Shown: positions 18,427 to 27,425 of the stretch, one piece after another
Numbering within the stretch: position 1 is the stretch's first letter
Layout of the letters: each line of letters begins with the position of its first letter
Program-made: the position numbers and the translations under genes
Assembly (NCBI GenBank): GCA_963732335.1
Contig: CAVSZO010000010.1
Span: forward strand, 1 to 64,000
Direction of reading: 5' to 3'
Origin: Desertimonas sp963732335
Lineage (GTDB): Bacteria > Actinomycetota > Acidimicrobiia > Acidimicrobiales > Ilumatobacteraceae
DNA length: 64,000 nt
Notes under the pieces: model-generated
What the model saw: only the letters and a program-made list of their open reading frames with translations
Told to the model about the DNA's origin: nothing
Database searches by the model: none

Positions 18427-19470
18427 CCTGCGGAGACCGTACCCGACCACTCGACCGCCACGAAGGCGCCCAAGCCGGCCGGGTCGAGCAGCGCCTTGGC
18501 CTCGACGCCGCGGCTGCGCATCGCCACTGAGCGCAGGTCTGGCGCAGCCGCCGCTGCGGTCCAGAGCCGATCACCCTCGGCTACCAGGTCATCAATCCCC
18601 CACCGCTGCAGGAACTGCGCCTGTGTGGAGATGGCGTCGGGCCCTGGAAACTGATCGAGAGCGAGCTCGACCGTGATGTCCTGACCGCCGGGATCGGCAA
18701 GATAGTGATCACCGCGCCCGTGGCCGCGGTACGTGCGCAGCCACTCACGCCACGGACGCACGGAGAGCGACGACGTCGTCGGCCGCCAGTAGTCGACGAC
18801 GAGCAGCCGACCCCGTCTCAGCCGCGAGCCGGGCATCGATCACCCACTCGACGGCGGCGTCGTGGAGGGGCGCCCGCGAGCCGTGCGCCGGTGCTGGCGG
18901 CAGGGCTGAGGGCAGCGGATCGAACGGCGCCGACAGGACCTCGCCGAACGCGCCGTCGGCGGCGACGACGAACGCCTCGCGCCACGCTCCGTCGAACACG
19001 CAGAGCCGGAACGGGAGGTTGTCGAGCAACTCGTTGGCGATGACGACGCCGTCGAATGGTCCATCCGGAAGGTCCGGCCGGGACTCGACGGCTTCGGGAT
19101 GGAGTGCCCGTTGCGCCGCCGACAGCTCGACGGCGACGTATCGCATCGCCGCCAGACACGCCGGACGCGCGGCGTGAACCGAGCGGGCGAGTGTGCCTGG
19201 ACCGGCACCGGCGTCGACGACGGTGAACGACTCGGGTCGCCCGAGCGCCTCCCACTGCGCGTCGAGGTAGCGCGCCACCACGGCGCCGAACAGCGGACCG
19301 ACTTCCGGCGATGTGAGGAACGAACCGCCACGGCGGCCGGCCCGCCCCCCGGCGGCGCCGGTGTAGAAGCCCGCCGGTCCGTACAGGGCGAGCCGTTGGA
19401 ATTCGCAGAATGGGATCGCCCCGCCGGCTTCGTCAATCGCCGCGCGAATGTCGTCGGCCGCACTATCCAC
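18423..19470 (-). CDS. MidA/NDUFAF7-type SAM-dependent methyltransferase, one frameshift
   Basis: About 348 residues after removing an extra base near 18818. It has GAIPFCEFQRLALYGPAGFY at the start, the family's FMELALYHP-like entry, then SFLTSPEVGPLFGAVVA, the SAM site VVDAGAGPGTLARS, and ANELLDNLPFRLCVFDG. The C-terminal half reads VVDYWRPTTSSL and GQDITVELALDQF. In mitochondria NDUFAF7 dimethylates an arginine of the NDUFS2 (NuoD) subunit during complex I assembly. Here the gene follows nuoN1 and a sugar kinase in the same direction. GTG 19470 was chosen because it overlaps the stop of that kinase. A role in assembling complex I-1 is an inference from family and position. Confidence 0.85.
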
Positions 19471-20368
19471 GCTGTTCGAGAGCGTCGAGCCCGACGGCCA
19501 CCGAGCCGAGCGGACCAGCGTCGTCACCGAGCCCAGCGGGCACGATCAGCGACTCGATCGCCTCGGCGTCGACGGCGGTCACGTAACCCGCGAGAGCGGC
19601 CAGCGTCGATTGGCGGACCCGCGGCAGCAACCAGCGTTGACCGTACCCGACCCCACCGCCGACCACGATCCGCTCCGGCGACAGGACCAGCACCAGTGCC
19701 GCCATGAACTCGCCGAGCTCGCTGGCGACGTCCGCCCAGACGGGATGCTCCGGCGGCAGCGTCGGCGCACGACCACCGGCGCGAGCGGCGATTGCCGGCC
19801 CAGACGCCAACCCTTCGATGCAGTCGCCGTGGTACGGGCAGATGCCGGCGAAGTCGTCGTCTGCCCGCCGGCGAACGCGAAGATGGCCGTGCTCGGGGTG
19901 GACGAGTCCGTGCACGGGCCGACCGTCGACGACGACGCCACCGCCGATGCCGGTCCCGATCGTCAGGTAGATGACCACCGCGCAGCCCTGGGCAGCACCC
20001 CAGCGGACCTCGGCGAGCGCCGCGCCGTTGACGTCGTTGTCGAAGCCGATGGGCACGTCGAAACGGTCTGCGAAGTGGCCACGCACATCGACGTTCGCCC
20101 AGCCGACCTTCGGAGTGGTCGTGACGTACCCGAAGTCGGAGCGTCGCCGATCGAGGCCGACCGGGCCGAAGCTCCCGATCCCGATGGCGGCGAACTGATG
20201 ACCCTCCTGATCCCACGTGGCGAGCTGGGTCGACAGGGCATCGAGGGTCACCTTCGGCTCGTCGGTCGGCACGCGCGCCTGGTCGACAACGGTGTTGCCG
20301 CGGGCCAGCATGGCGACCGACTTGGTACCGCCGAGCTCCACTCCGGCGATGAGCGGCGGACCGGGCAA
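19463..20368 (-). CDS. ROK family sugar kinase (fructokinase/glucokinase type)
   Basis: About 301 residues. It phosphorylates a hexose with ATP in the cytoplasm. It has the phosphate-binding ELGGTKSVAML at the N-terminus, FGPVGLD, the sugar-binding FDNDVNGAALAE, GTGIGGGVVVDG, and the ROK zinc motif in the form CPYHGDCIEGLASGPA, which is the fructokinase-like version. No ATG lies near the start. TTG 20368, six bases past the nuoN1 stop, gives LPGPPLIAGVELGG, and GTG inside GVELGG is too late to keep the strand. It lies between nuoN1 and midA, an odd position for a sugar kinase. Substrate is not determined. Confidence 0.87.
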   Translation of the reverse strand: MPGPPLIAGVELGGTKSVAMLARGNTVVDQARVPTDEPKVTLDALSTQLATWDQEGHQFAAIGIGSFGPVGLDRRRSDFGYVTTTPKVGWANVDVRGHFADRFDVPIGFDNDVNGAALAEVRWGAAQGCAVVIYLTIGTGIGGGVVVDGRPVHGLVHPEHGHLRVRRRADDDFAGICPYHGDCIEGLASGPAIAARAGGRAPTLPPEHPVWADVASELGEFMAALVLVLSPERIVVGGGVGYGQRWLLPRVRQSTLAALAGYVTAVDAEAIESLIVPAGLGDDAGPLGSVAVGLDALEQRG

Positions 20369-20373
20369 GGTCG

Positions 20374-21888
20374 TCAGCTGCCGAAGGCGCCGGAGAGGTC
20401 CTGGAGATCGGCGAAGCGCATCACCAACCCCGGGAGGACGCCGAGGACGACCGTGCCGACGGCGGTGATGCCCAGCGCCGCCATCACCGGCGGTGGAGTC
20501 ACGACCGCTTGCGGCGCGCCCTCGGGCGGATCGTCCATCCACATCGTGCGCATGACCCGGAGGTAGTAGGCGGCGGCGATGGCGGTGTTCACGGCGCCGA
20601 TGACGGCGAGGACGTACGCCGCCGTGGTACCCGCATCGAGGACGGCCGCGAAGACATTGAACTTGGCGATCCAGCCACCGAGTGGGGGCACCCCGGCGAG
20701 GGAGGCGAGGAAGATCGTCATCAACACGGCCAGGCCGGGGGCGTAGGTGATCAACCCGGCGAACGAGGAGATCCGCCCGCTGCGCGTCGTACGGGCGACG
20801 GCGATCACGACGGCGAACGCGCCAAGGTTGGTGAAGGCGTAGACGAGGAGGTACACGACGACAGCCTTCATCGCCGCCCCGGCGACATCGTCCGTGCCGA
20901 CGAACGCCAAGGGCATGAGGATGAACCCACCCTGGCTGACGCTGGAGTAGGCGAGCATCCGGACGATGTTCGTCTGGCGCAGGGCGACGACGTTGCCGAC
21001 GGTCATCGTCAGCGCCGACAGCACCCAGACCAGCGGTCCGTACACCCCGTCGACGGTCGGGAAGGCGAGGAAGATGACGAGGATCAGGGCCACGAAGCCG
21101 GCGGCCTTCGAGGCCACCGACAGGAAGGCGGTGACGGGCAGCGGTGCGCCTTCGTACGTGTCCGGCGCCCAGGTGTGGAATGGCACGGCGGACACCTTGA
21201 AGCCGAACCCGGCGACGACGAAAGCCACGGCGATGACCTCCAGGGCGACGACCTCGTGGTCGGCTAAAGCGGCACCGATGTCGACGAGCAGCGTCGACCC
21301 CGTCGTGCCGTACAGCAGGCTCATGCCGTACAACAGCACACCGCTGGCGAACACGCCGAGGAGGTAGTACTTGACGCCGGCCTCGTTGCTGCGAACGTCA
21401 CGCTTGCGCCACGCCGCCAGCATGTACGCCGGGATCGACAGCAGCTCGAGGGCGATGAACACGCTGACGAGATCGCGGCTCGACGACATCATCACCATGC
21501 CCAGCACGCTGCACAGCAGCAGCACGTAGTACTCGCCCTGGTGGTAGCCGCCCTCCTCGAGCTCGTTCTGGCTGAGCAGCACGACGACGTATCCAGTGAG
21601 CAGGAACAGTGCCTTGAGGATGAGGGAGAAGTCGTCGACGACGTAGCGGCTGTCGAACAGCTCCCTGGCACCGTCGCCGGTGACGGCCAGGGTCACGAGT
21701 GGGATCGACGCGCCGAGGAGGACGAAGCCCGTGAGCGATGCCGTCGCCCACTTGCGCGACTCGTCGACGAGCAGATCGCTGGCGAGGACGACGTTGATCC
21801 CGACGATCAGCACCAACTCGGGCGCGATCGCATGCCAGTCGATGACGGGCGTCGCCCACTCGGCGGCCTGGGCCAGAAGCCCGATCAA
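20374..21888 (-). CDS. nuoN: NADH-quinone oxidoreductase subunit N, operon 1
   Basis: 504 residues, 13-14 membrane helices. It is an antiporter-like proton-channel subunit of complex I. The conserved helix-5 glutamate lies in VFIALELLSIPAYMLA, the helix-7 region is KVSAVPFHTWAPDTYEGAP, and NIVRMLAYSSVSQGGFILM follows. It starts with TTG at 21888, overlapping the nuoM1 stop, and the frame is intact. It is the last nuo gene of operon 1 and is followed at once by the ROK kinase and midA genes. It is clearly diverged from the nuoN of operon 2 (41633-43156), so the two operons are not a recent duplication. Confidence 0.95.
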   Translation of the reverse strand: MIGLLAQAAEWATPVIDWHAIAPELVLIVGINVVLASDLLVDESRKWATASLTGFVLLGASIPLVTLAVTGDGARELFDSRYVVDDFSLILKALFLLTGYVVVLLSQNELEEGGYHQGEYYVLLLCSVLGMVMMSSSRDLVSVFIALELLSIPAYMLAAWRKRDVRSNEAGVKYYLLGVFASGVLLYGMSLLYGTTGSTLLVDIGAALADHEVVALEVIAVAFVVAGFGFKVSAVPFHTWAPDTYEGAPLPVTAFLSVASKAAGFVALILVIFLAFPTVDGVYGPLVWVLSALTMTVGNVVALRQTNIVRMLAYSSVSQGGFILMPLAFVGTDDVAGAAMKAVVVYLLVYAFTNLGAFAVVIAVARTTRSGRISSFAGLITYAPGLAVLMTIFLASLAGVPPLGGWIAKFNVFAAVLDAGTTAAYVLAVIGAVNTAIAAAYYLRVMRTMWMDDPPEGAPQAVVTPPPVMAALGITAVGTVVLGVLPGLVMRFADLQDLSGAFGS

Positions 21889-23557
21889 GGCGACAGCGCT
21901 TCAGTGAGACGAGCGACGAGGTCGGTGACCGGCGGGTCGAACAAGCGGAACAGCAGGTTCGGGAACACGCCGAACACGAGGATGAGGAACGAGCATCGGG
22001 GTCCAGGCGACCCACTCGACCGGCGTGACGTCGTGGAGGTCGGCGTGGCCGTCGTCGTGGTCGGCGGCCGCCACCTCCGGATCGACGGCTGCGCTCACAC
22101 TGTGTGCAGGAACGGCGGCAACGCCGTGGTCGTCGGCGACGGCGTGGCCGCCGAACTCCGGCGGTGGGGTGCCGAACGCCGTGCGCTGGTACACCCACAG
22201 CAGGTAGGCGGCGGCGAACACCGTGCCGAGGGCGGCGATCACCATCAGCGTGCGGTACAGCGCGTCCGAAAGCTCGGCCGCGGCAAGCGGGTTGTACGCC
22301 GACAGGATCGCCGGGAACTCGCCCCAGAACCCGGCCAGCCCGGGCAGGCCGAGGCTCGCCATCGCGCAGAAGCCGAGGACCCAGCCGAGTCGCGGCACGG
22401 TGATCAGCATCCCCGACAGCCGGTTGATGGTGAGCGTGTGGTAGCGGTGCTTGATCGAGCCGGCGATGAAGAACAGCATCCCGGTGATCAGCCCGTGGGC
22501 GACCATCCCGAACAGCGCCGCGTTGATGCCGAACGTGGTCAGCGTGGAGATCCCGAGCATCACGAAGCCCATGTGGGCCACCGACGAGAAGGCGACGAGC
22601 CGTTTGAGGTCGGTCTGGGCGAGGCAGCAGAGGGCGCCGTAGATGATGCCGATGACGGCGAGGATGGCGATCACCGGCGCCCACGCCTTGGCGCCCTCGG
22701 GCAGGAAGGGGATGGCGATACGCACGAAGCCGTAGGTGCCGAGCTTCAGGAGGATGGCGGCGAGGATCACCGAGCCCTGCGTCGGTGCCTCGGTGTGGGC
22801 ATCTGGCAGCCATGTGTGGAACGGGAACATCGGCACCTTGACGGCGAAGCCGACGAACATCCCGGCGAAGATCCAGATCTGCGTCGTGCGGGCGATGTCG
22901 ACGCCGGGAACCGCGCCCACCGCAACGTCGTTGAAGTAGAGGAACGAGAAGCTCTCGGCGTCGGTCTGGAAGAACAGGGCCAGGAAGGCGACGAGCATCA
23001 GCGCCGACCCGAACATCGTGAAGAGGAAGAACTTCAGCGAGGCGTACATGCGGTTCTCGCCGCCCCACACCCCGATCATGAAGTACATCGGCAGCAGCAC
23101 GACCTCGAAGAAGACGAAGAAGAGGATCAGGTCCTGGGCGACGAACGTGCCGGCCATGCCGACCTGGAGGACGAGGGTGAGGATGACGAACGCCTTGGCG
23201 TTGCCCGCTTCGGGCATGTTGTTCCACGTGTAGATCATCACGGCGAGGGTGATGAAGCTGGTCAGCACGAACAATGGCAGGCTGATCCCGTCGACGCCGA
23301 TGATGTAGTTGGCGCGGATGAACTCGATCCACTGGTGGTCGGCGAAGAACTGCAGACCGCTCGGCGTTGTCGAAGTCGAAGCGGGCCAGGACGTAGAGCG
23401 AGGCGAGGAACGTCGCCGCGGCCGCGGCGATGCCGACTGCCTTGATCGTCTGCTCGTCGCGCCGGTCGACGAAGATCAGGGCGAGCACGCCGACGAGCGG
23501 CAGGAACACTGCGATCGTCAACCAGATCGTGTGGTCGGTCATTGTCTCGATGGGCAT
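21885..23557 (-). CDS. nuoM: NADH-quinone oxidoreductase subunit M, operon 1, two frameshifts
   Basis: Antiporter-like subunit of about 556 residues. It has VFFEVVLLPMYFMIGVWGG with the conserved glutamate, KVPMFPFHTWLPDAHTEAPT with the helix-7 lysine, and LVAFSSVAHMGFVMLGI. Extra bases near 23361 (between FDFDNAE and GLQFFADHQWIEF) and near 21990 (before FLILVFGVFPNLLF) split it. With both removed it ends VARLTEALSP at the TGA overlapping the nuoN1 TTG. A loop before the last helix is His/Asp/Ala-rich and unusually long. ATG 23557 is preceded by GAGG; ATG 23542 is a possible alternative. Confidence 0.93.
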
Positions 23558-23570
23558 GAGCGGTTCGTCC

Positions 23571-25832
23571 TCACACGTTGATGATCACGAGCACGATGGC
23601 TCCGACGGCAGCGGCGCCGAACAGCAGCGCGCCATATTGGTTGACCCGGCCTGATTGCACGGGTCGGAGCGCCTCGCCGGTCTCCTCGGCGATGATGCCG
23701 GACCCGTTGACGGCACCGTCGACGATTCCTTGGTCGACCCAGCGATAGGTCCACGCCCCGATCCGCTTGCCGATCGCGGCGATGCCGTTGGCGATCCCGT
23801 CGATGATGTTCTGGTTGACCCAGTACGCCGCGTTGGCGATCGGGTGGGCGATGGCGTGGACGATCACGTTCTCGTACAGGACATCGAGGTAGTACTTGTT
23901 GGCGACGAACGTGTAGGCCCAACGTAGCGGCGGTACCCGCTGGGTGAGCCCGACGAGGCGAGGATCACGGCGCCCGTAGAACGCCACGCAGAACACCCAC
24001 GCCGACACCAACCCGGCGCCGACGATCAACAGCGACGTCACCGCGTTCGGGAACCACTGGAACTCGGCGTGGTCGGCCTCAGGAAAGTAGGTGACCTCGG
24101 CCGTGTCGCCTTCGCCAGTCGCGGTCGTGGCCTCCTCCTCATGGGTGGACTCCTCGCCGGCGACCGCCTCCTCGGCGTGAGCAACGTTGGGCTCGACGTA
24201 CTCGGCGAAGTTGTGCCACTCCTCGCTCAGGAAGGCCGGGTTCGCCCACCCAGATCCGAAGGCGAGGACGGCGAGGATGCAGATCGGCACGAGCAACAGC
24301 TTCGGTGACTCGTGCGGCCCGGCGTGGGCGTCGGCGTGCTCGAGTTCGGGCTCCTGGTAGACGTCGTGGGCCGCGATGTCGTGATGGTCGTCCGTGTGGA
24401 CATCGTGAAGTTCTCCCGCGGCGGCGCCGCGAGCCTCGCCGAAGAACGTCAGGTACGTCGCCCGCACGGTGTAGGCGGCGGTCATGAAGGCGCCGATGAG
24501 GGCGACCCACATGAACGTCGAATAGCCGGTGTGCCCGGCGTTGTCGATGATCTCGTCCTTGGAGAAGAACCCGGAGAACGGGAACATGCCGGCGAGGGCG
24601 AACGCCGAAACGATCCAGGCGCCGGTGGTGACGGGCATCTTGCGCCACAGCCCGCCCATGTCCTTCTTCATGTCGAAGCTGTGGTGCGAACCGGAGTGGC
24701 TCACCGATCCGGCGCAGAGGAACAGGCAGCACTTGAAGAAGGCGTGGGTGAAGATGTGGAACACCGCCGGAAGCCAGGCGCCGACTCCGAGCCCGAGCAT
24801 CATGTAGCCGAGCTGGCCGACAGTGGAGTAGGCCAGCACCTTCTTGATGTCATCTTGGACGAACGCCAGCAGCGCCGAGATGACGATCGTGATCGCGGCG
24901 ATGACGACGATGAAGTTGGTGTTCAGGTCGGGGATCGAAAATCCCTCCCAGAACACCGGGTAGAGGCGGGCGACGAGGAACACGCCGGCGACGACCATCG
25001 TCGACGAGTGCAGCAGCGACGACACCGGCGTCGGCCCGGCCATCGCGTCGGGCAACCAGGTGTGCAGCGGGAACTGGCCGCTCTTGCCGATGGCGGCGAT
25101 GAACAGGGCGACGGCGGTCCACAACAGCAGGCTGTGGCTGCCGTCGCCCGACAACGCCCACGCCTGGATCGCCCGGATGCTGAAGCCCGACTCACCGAGG
25201 TTCTCCTCGGCCCAGGCGTTCGACCCCCAGTAGAGCATCGCCGTGCCGACGAGCAGGCCGACGTCGCCGACGCGCACGGTGAGGAACGCCTTCACCGCGG
25301 CCCGGGCGTTGGCCTCCTCCTCCCACCAGTGGCCGATGAGGAGGAACGAGCAGAGGCCCATGATCTCCCAGCCGAGGATCAACTGGACCATGTTCTCGGC
25401 GAGGACCATCACCAGCATCCCGGCGGAGAACAACGTGATCGAGGCGAAGAAGTGCGTGTAGCGGCGATCGCCGCGGACGTACTCGAGCGAGTAGATCTGC
25501 ACGAGCAGGGAGATGAAGGCGACGAGGAGCAGTGCCATCACGGCGAGGCCGTCGACGTACTGGCCGATCGAGAACTCGACGCCGCTGTTCTGCCACCACG
25601 TCCACTTGCGGATCACCGGCTCGACGAATGCTTCACCGGCGTCGTCGGTGCGCTGGATCCACTGGATCCCGGCGCCGGCGGCGAGGACGGTGGCGGCGGC
25701 CATCGAGGCGATGCCGACCTCCGAGCCACCCATCGGCAGGCGCTTGCCGACGAGGATGATCACGGCGAAGGCGATCCCCGGGATGAGCGGGATCAGCCAC
25801 GCGTTCTCGAGGAACCACCCCGCTGCGATCAC
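23571..25832 (-). CDS. nuoL: NADH-quinone oxidoreductase subunit L, operon 1
   Basis: 753 residues, intact and longer than many NuoL proteins. It is the distal proton-pumping subunit, with MVQLILGWEIMGLCSFLLIG (helix-5 glutamate), GKSGQFPLHTWLPDAMAGPT (helix-7 lysine region) and KKVLAYSTVGQLGYMMLGLG. The extra length is in a His/Asp/Glu-rich loop (around residues 475-590, e.g. DVHTDDHHDIAAHD) before the C-terminal lateral helix and anchor helix. That loop could bind metal but this is only composition. It follows nuoK1, separated by about 60 bp containing a fragment of the intergenic repeat. Confidence 0.95.
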   Translation of the reverse strand: MIAAGWFLENAWLIPLIPGIAFAVIILVGKRLPMGGSEVGIASMAAATVLAAGAGIQWIQRTDDAGEAFVEPVIRKWTWWQNSGVEFSIGQYVDGLAVMALLLVAFISLLVQIYSLEYVRGDRRYTHFFASITLFSAGMLVMVLAENMVQLILGWEIMGLCSFLLIGHWWEEEANARAAVKAFLTVRVGDVGLLVGTAMLYWGSNAWAEENLGESGFSIRAIQAWALSGDGSHSLLLWTAVALFIAAIGKSGQFPLHTWLPDAMAGPTPVSSLLHSSTMVVAGVFLVARLYPVFWEGFSIPDLNTNFIVVIAAITIVISALLAFVQDDIKKVLAYSTVGQLGYMMLGLGVGAWLPAVFHIFTHAFFKCCLFLCAGSVSHSGSHHSFDMKKDMGGLWRKMPVTTGAWIVSAFALAGMFPFSGFFSKDEIIDNAGHTGYSTFMWVALIGAFMTAAYTVRATYLTFFGEARGAAAGELHDVHTDDHHDIAAHDVYQEPELEHADAHAGPHESPKLLLVPICILAVLAFGSGWANPAFLSEEWHNFAEYVEPNVAHAEEAVAGEESTHEEEATTATGEGDTAEVTYFPEADHAEFQWFPNAVTSLLIVGAGLVSAWVFCVAFYGRRDPRLVGLTQRVPPLRWAYTFVANKYYLDVLYENVIVHAIAHPIANAAYWVNQNIIDGIANGIAAIGKRIGAWTYRWVDQGIVDGAVNGSGIIAEETGEALRPVQSGRVNQYGALLFGAAAVGAIVLVIINV

Positions 25833-25867
25833 GCGGCACTGCCTATGCGCGTGGCGGGGGGTGCGGC

Positions 25868-25897
25868 GCGAGCGAACGAGTGAGGTCGAAACATCAT
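25868..25897 (+). repeat. 30-bp fragment of the respiratory-operon repeat
   Basis: GCGAGCGAACGAGTGAGG followed by TCGAAACATC matches the distal end of the large element at 26207-26384 (TCGAAA against CCGAAG) and its inverted copy at 58911-59100. It lies between nuoL1 and nuoK1 and reaches into the last codon and stop of nuoK1. Confidence 0.7.
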
Positions 25898-26193
25898 CCG
25901 TGCATCTCGCTGAGCTGGTCGAGGGAGATCGAGCGGCGGTTGCGGTAGACGAGGATGACCATCGCCAGGCCGACGCCGACCTCGGCGGCGGCGACGCCGA
26001 TGATGTAGAGGGCGAACACCTGGCCGTCGACGGTGCCCGTCATCAGCGCGAAGGCGACGAGATTGAGGTTGACGGCGTTGAGGATCAACTCGACCGACAT
26101 CAGCACCATCACCGCGTTGCGGCGGGCCAGCACGCCGTACACGCCGGCGCAGAACAGCGCGGCACCGAGCAACAGGAAGTTGACCGCTAACAC
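25894..26193 (-). CDS. nuoK: NADH-quinone oxidoreductase subunit K, operon 1
   Basis: 99 residues, three helices, the usual size. It links the pumping subunits L/M/N to the quinone-side module. The two conserved membrane glutamates are present in VLMSVELILNAVNLNLVAF and in the third helix GVAAAEVGVGLAMVILVY. The start of the reading frame, LAVNFLLLGAALFCAGVYG, is a good first helix. The frame is intact. The neighbour upstream, nuoJ1, is unusually far (190 bp) because the large repeat element separates them. Confidence 0.95.
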   Translation of the reverse strand: MLAVNFLLLGAALFCAGVYGVLARRNAVMVLMSVELILNAVNLNLVAFALMTGTVDGQVFALYIIGVAAAEVGVGLAMVILVYRNRRSISLDQLSEMHG

Positions 26194-26206
26194 GGAGCAC
26201 CGGCCA

Positions 26207-26384
26207 GGGCGGGGGGTGCGGGGGGCAGAGGCTCCTGCCGGAGCCCCCCGCCCGCTGGCCGATCCGGCTCCGCCGGTCGGCCAGCTGATTGGATTTCGGT
26301 CCCGGCCGCCAGGCCGGGTGCTTCGAGCTCGGCGGAACGGAGAGAGCGAGCGCAGCGAGCGAACGAGTGAGGCCGAAGCATCGT
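26207..26384 (+). repeat. Three-hairpin intergenic repeat, copy between nuoK1 and nuoJ1
   Basis: Fills the gap 26194-26383 inside an operon. Hairpin 1 has GGCTCC/GGAGCC (loop TGCC) inside G-run/C-run arms at 26220-26250. Hairpin 2 has arms GCTGGCCG and CGGCCAGC with inner CCGG/CCGG. Hairpin 3 is CCCGGCC-GCCA-GGCCGGG. The tail GCGAGCGAACGAGTGAGG follows. The same order occurs inverted at 58911-59100 with about 90% identity. Hairpin 2 there reads GCTGGTCG/CGACCAGC, a compensatory C-G to T-A change. Confidence 0.85.
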
Positions 26385-26917
26385 CAGTCCTTGCGCGCCA
26401 GGACGATGGCGCCGATGGCCGCGGCGAGCAGGATGAAGGACAGGGCGAGGAACGGGACGAGGTAGTCGGAGAGCACGGCGTCGGAGATGGCCTGCGTCGA
26501 CGTCGGCCCAGCGGCCTCGGGCAACTTGTCGTCGCCGTACTGGTCGATGATCGCCCACGCCAGCAGGCCGAGCAGGGCGAGGGCGACGGGGATGCCGATC
26601 GCCCAGTTGCGGTTGTTGAGGTCGCGCTCGGCCCCGATCTGGGCGCGGGTCAGCATGATGCCGAACAGGAACAGCACCATCACCGCGCCGATGTACACGA
26701 GCACCTGGGAGACGGCGACGAACTCGGCCGCCGCGAGGACGTACTGGGCGGCGACGCCGGCGAGGACAAGGACGAGCCAGAGAGCGGCGTGGACAACGTT
26801 GTTGGTCGTGACGACGCGGGCGGCAGCGACCAACATCACCGCGGCGATGATGTAGAAGCCGACGTTCTGGGCGACGTCCACGTCGTCGGCAGCCTGGGCC
26901 AGCAGAGCGACGACCAC
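26384..26917 (-). CDS. nuoJ: NADH-quinone oxidoreductase subunit J, operon 1
   Basis: 177 residues, five helices. Membrane subunit of complex I near the E-channel. It has VGFYIIAAVMLVAAARVVTT at the first helix, NVVHAALWLVLVLAGVAAQY, then AEFVAVSQVLVYIGAVMVLF, the conserved NuoJ helix 3 with its pi-bulge region, and a last helix LALSFILLAAAIGAIVLARK. The frame is intact. The start is within MVVALLAQAADD and may lie a few codons downstream. It follows nuoI1 with a two-base gap and precedes nuoK1 across the repeat. Confidence 0.94.
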   Translation of the reverse strand: MVVALLAQAADDVDVAQNVGFYIIAAVMLVAAARVVTTNNVVHAALWLVLVLAGVAAQYVLAAAEFVAVSQVLVYIGAVMVLFLFGIMLTRAQIGAERDLNNRNWAIGIPVALALLGLLAWAIIDQYGDDKLPEAAGPTSTQAISDAVLSDYLVPFLALSFILLAAAIGAIVLARKD

Positions 26918-26919
26918 GA

Positions 26920-27386
26920 CTACTTCTTCTTCTCCGCGCCGGCTTCCAGTTCAGGCGCTTCGGGCACCGTCTCCATCCACTCACCGAGCTTCGTCTTGTC
27001 GTGCAGCAAATCGGCGATGTGTGGCTCGGAGTACTCGTACTCGGGGCTCCAGAACAAGGCGTCGAACGGGCACACCTCGACACAGATCCCGCAGTACATG
27101 CACAGCGCGTAGTCGATGTCGAAGCGGTCGAGGTGGCTCACCGAGCGCGGCTTGCCGCCGGCGCGCCTCGGCGGAGCGAGCTGCTTGTGCCCCTCGATGT
27201 AGATGCACCAGTCCGGGCACGACCGGGCGCACAGCATGCACACCGTGCAGTTGTCCTCGCGCAGGGCGATGACACCGCGTGCCCGTGTCGGCGGGGCCTC
27301 CTTCTCGCGGGGTACTGCACGGTGTCGGCGCCGTACCGAATCGTGTTGCCGAGGGTCTTCAGCGTGACGCCGAGCCCCTTGAGCAT
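26920..27386 (-). CDS. nuoI: NADH-quinone oxidoreductase subunit I, operon 1, one frameshift
   Basis: Peripheral-arm ferredoxin-like subunit holding clusters N6a and N6b, about 155 residues after restoring one missing base near 27313. It starts MLKGLGVTLKTLGNTIRYGA. The two binding motifs are CTVCMLCARSCPDWC and CMYCGICVEVCPFDALFW, giving the expected eight cysteines. The lysine-ending tail AGAEKKK is short. ATG 27386 was chosen because it begins the family similarity; the frame used further upstream by a longer reading gives nonsense. It passes electrons from the input side (unknown in this operon) to NuoB. Confidence 0.93.
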
Positions 27387-27425
27387 CCCGGGAACCTTGC
27401 GGCTTGGGAGCGAGTGGCCACTGCA

